Assembly: GCA_024643705.1 (NCBI GenBank)
Contig: JAHEML010000148.1
Location: forward strand, 1-7,773
DNA length: 7,773 bases
Direction of reading: 5' to 3'
Source of the DNA: Caldilineaceae bacterium
GTDB lineage: Bacteria; Chloroflexota; Anaerolineae; Caldilineales; Caldilineaceae
In this document: piece by piece, positions 7,345 through 7,773 of the stretch
Layout: every line of letters starts with the position of its first letter
Numbering within the stretch: position 1 is the first letter of the stretch
The notes under the pieces: model-generated
What the model was told of the DNA's origin: nothing
Database searches by the model: none
The model's input: the letters and a program-made list of their open reading frames with translations, nothing else
Position numbers and translations under genes: made by a program

Positions 7345-7372
7345 TCAGTTTTGTTATACTGTGATCAGTTTT
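7345..7372 (+). repeat. TCAGTTTT direct repeats around a promoter-like element
   Basis: TCAGTTTT occurs at 7345-7352 and 7365-7372, 20 bp apart start to start (about two helical turns). The copies bracket the TATACT element. This spacing suits cooperative protein binding on one DNA face, but the repeats are short and could be chance. Confidence 0.35.
7352..7360 (+). promoter_or_regulatory. Extended -10 promoter-like element upstream of the hydrolase
   Basis: TGTTATACT matches an extended -10 and closely resembles the TGGTATACT before the XRE regulator. No strong -35 is seen. A transcript from about 7367 would carry a leader of roughly 190 nt containing the whole 7396-7523 palindrome before the hydrolase start. 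Confidence 0.4.
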
Positions 7373-7395
7373 CGGTTTTTATCCAGTTCGTTTTC

Positions 7396-7523
7396 TATCT
7401 TCTCAATAAACTGGGGCCAGCCCAGAGCAGACCTGTCAGGTGCGCCAACGGAGAGGTTTTGTCAGCCAAATCAACTTTATTGGCGCACCTGACAGGTCTG
7501 TTCCCCTACATATTGAGAAAATA
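7396..7523. mobile_element. MITE/REPIN-like near-palindromic element (about 128 bp)
   Basis: The core is a perfect 21-bp inverted repeat (7428-7448 and 7480-7500; left arm begins CAGACCTGTCAGG) around a 31-nt spacer. A further 3 bp (7425-7427/7501-7503) can pair with one G-T. The outer arms TATCTTCTCAATA (7396-7408) and TATTGAGAAAATA (7511-7523) match at 12 of 13 positions, and a GGGG/CCCC pair lies between. Each arm contains ACCTG-T-CAGGT, itself a small palindrome. A TA dinucleotide bounds both ends, as expected for IS630/mariner-type target duplication. It encodes nothing credible. Because it lies between divergent genes, terminator duty is unlikely. Folding potential is certain; mobility is inferred from architecture and needs genome copy number. 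Confidence 0.55.
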
Positions 7524-7539
7524 CAGCGTCCTTCATTCA

Positions 7540-7545
7540 TATAGT
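7540..7545 (+). promoter_or_regulatory. Possible proximal -10 (TATAGT) before the hydrolase
   Basis: TATAGT ends 10 nt before ATG 7556, which would give a transcript with almost no leader. A TTGAGA at 7513-7518 is 21 bp away, too far for a standard -35, and it lies inside the palindromic element. Weak on its own. Confidence 0.25.
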
Positions 7546-7555
7546 CACCATCCAC

Positions 7556-7773
7556 ATGTCTACCTCCGCAACCAATCTCACCATCGTCAACGTCGGTTAC
7601 CGCTCCACCCACTTTTGGGTGATCAGTGTGGGCGCGTCCCGGCTGCTGGTAGACTTGGGCTGGCCGGGACGTTGGGGCGAGCTGGCGGCTAATCTACGCC
7701 GTATGGACATCCCCCTGTCCGAAATCCGCTATGGGCTGGCGACCCACTATCATATTGACCACGCAGGTGCTGC
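7556..7773 (+). CDS. Metallo-beta-lactamase-fold hydrolase (N-terminal 72 aa, truncated by window)
   Basis: Only the first 72 codons are visible; the gene continues past the right edge. The start MSTSATNLTIVNVGYRS leads into a beta-strand-rich segment (THFWVISVGASRLLVDLG) typical of the N-terminal half of MBL-fold enzymes. The zinc motif HxHxDH follows as ATHYHIDHAGA (His64, His66, Asp68, His69), which would bind a di-metal centre and position the hydrolytic water. The substrate cannot be told from this fragment. The family includes glyoxalase II, lactonases, RNases and lactamases. ATG 7556 is the first sensible start. No SD is seen, and a TATAGT lies 10 nt upstream. It is divergent from the ZnuA-type lipoprotein, with the palindromic element in its upstream region. 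Confidence 0.85.
   Translation, partial: MSTSATNLTIVNVGYRSTHFWVISVGASRLLVDLGWPGRWGELAANLRRMDIPLSEIRYGLATHYHIDHAGA

Larger units (their letters stand above)
7189..7555. other. Divergent intergenic region (367 bp)
   Basis: No credible gene is seen between the lipoprotein and the hydrolase. From left to right the region holds the lipoprotein 5' leader (about 54 nt, weak SD-like GCGAGAA), its promoter within a CCATCCTA/TAGGATGG inverted repeat, and a plus-strand TATACT element between TCAGTTTT direct repeats. The large near-palindromic element (7396-7523) and a TATAGT element before the hydrolase follow. Short ORFs here run through palindromic DNA and look non-coding. Confidence 0.75.

Noticed and set aside
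7425..7503. Strong inverted repeat as an intrinsic terminator
   Set aside because: The flanking genes are transcribed away from it, the spacer is 31 nt, and no U-tract follows either arm. A mobile or regulatory repeat fits better.
7396..7523. CRISPR repeat-spacer unit
   Set aside because: The repeats are inverted rather than direct, and no further copies occur in the window.
7286..7692. Short plus-strand ORFs starting at 7286 and 7351
   Set aside because: They read through the palindromic element and overlap the hydrolase start in another frame; no protein-like pattern.

Overview
The window looks like chromosomal DNA from a filamentous or environmental Chloroflexota bacterium (Anaerolineae/Caldilineae-like). 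That is inferred from gene style, not a database match. The signs are a secreted beta-helix protein ending in a choice-of-anchor-Q-like 'AIDAG…DQRG…CDMGA' segment, a Thr/Pro-rich 'TPTNT…TPTPT' linker, a large XRE-STAND-TPR regulator, moderately high GC, and start codons that often lack Shine-Dalgarno sequences. No rRNA, tRNA, CRISPR array or intact transposase gene is visible.

Layout. Positions 1-3361 (minus) hold the first 1,120 codons of a very large secreted protein that runs off the left edge. I translated the whole frame and found no stop. It joins a right-handed beta-helix, a Thr/Pro linker, a conserved middle module, a zinc metallopeptidase with a full metzincin signature (HEIGHTWGRGH plus a downstream Met-turn) and Ig-like C-terminal modules. 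Just upstream on the same strand is a small acidic ORF (3399-3605). A compact divergent control region (3606-3720) follows. Then comes an 817-aa XRE-HTH/STAND ATPase/TPR regulator (3721-6174, plus), which appears to be translated from a leaderless mRNA. Convergent with it, only 18 bp away, is a lipoprotein of the ZnuA/TroA metal-binding family (6193-7188, minus) with a His3-Asp ligand set that suggests zinc.

Positions 7189-7555 are a 367-bp gene-free divergent region. It contains a good sigma70-type promoter for the lipoprotein, bracketed by an inverted repeat. It also has a second promoter-like element between direct repeats, and a roughly 128-bp near-palindromic element (7396-7523) with a perfect 21-bp inner inverted repeat and TA-flanked outer arms, resembling a MITE or REPIN. 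The window ends in the first 72 codons of a metallo-beta-lactamase-fold hydrolase (7556 onward, plus).

How the parts may work together (inference). The STAND regulator is transcribed divergently from the small ORF and the secreted peptidase, and a TTGCCC-N8-GGGCAA dyad lies between them, so local control of the secreted protein is plausible. The right half concerns metal uptake, but no ABC permease or ATPase gene lies beside the binding protein. The two most unusual items are the beta-helix/metzincin fusion and the 128-bp inverted-repeat element. I see no clear evidence of a wholly new multi-gene system.
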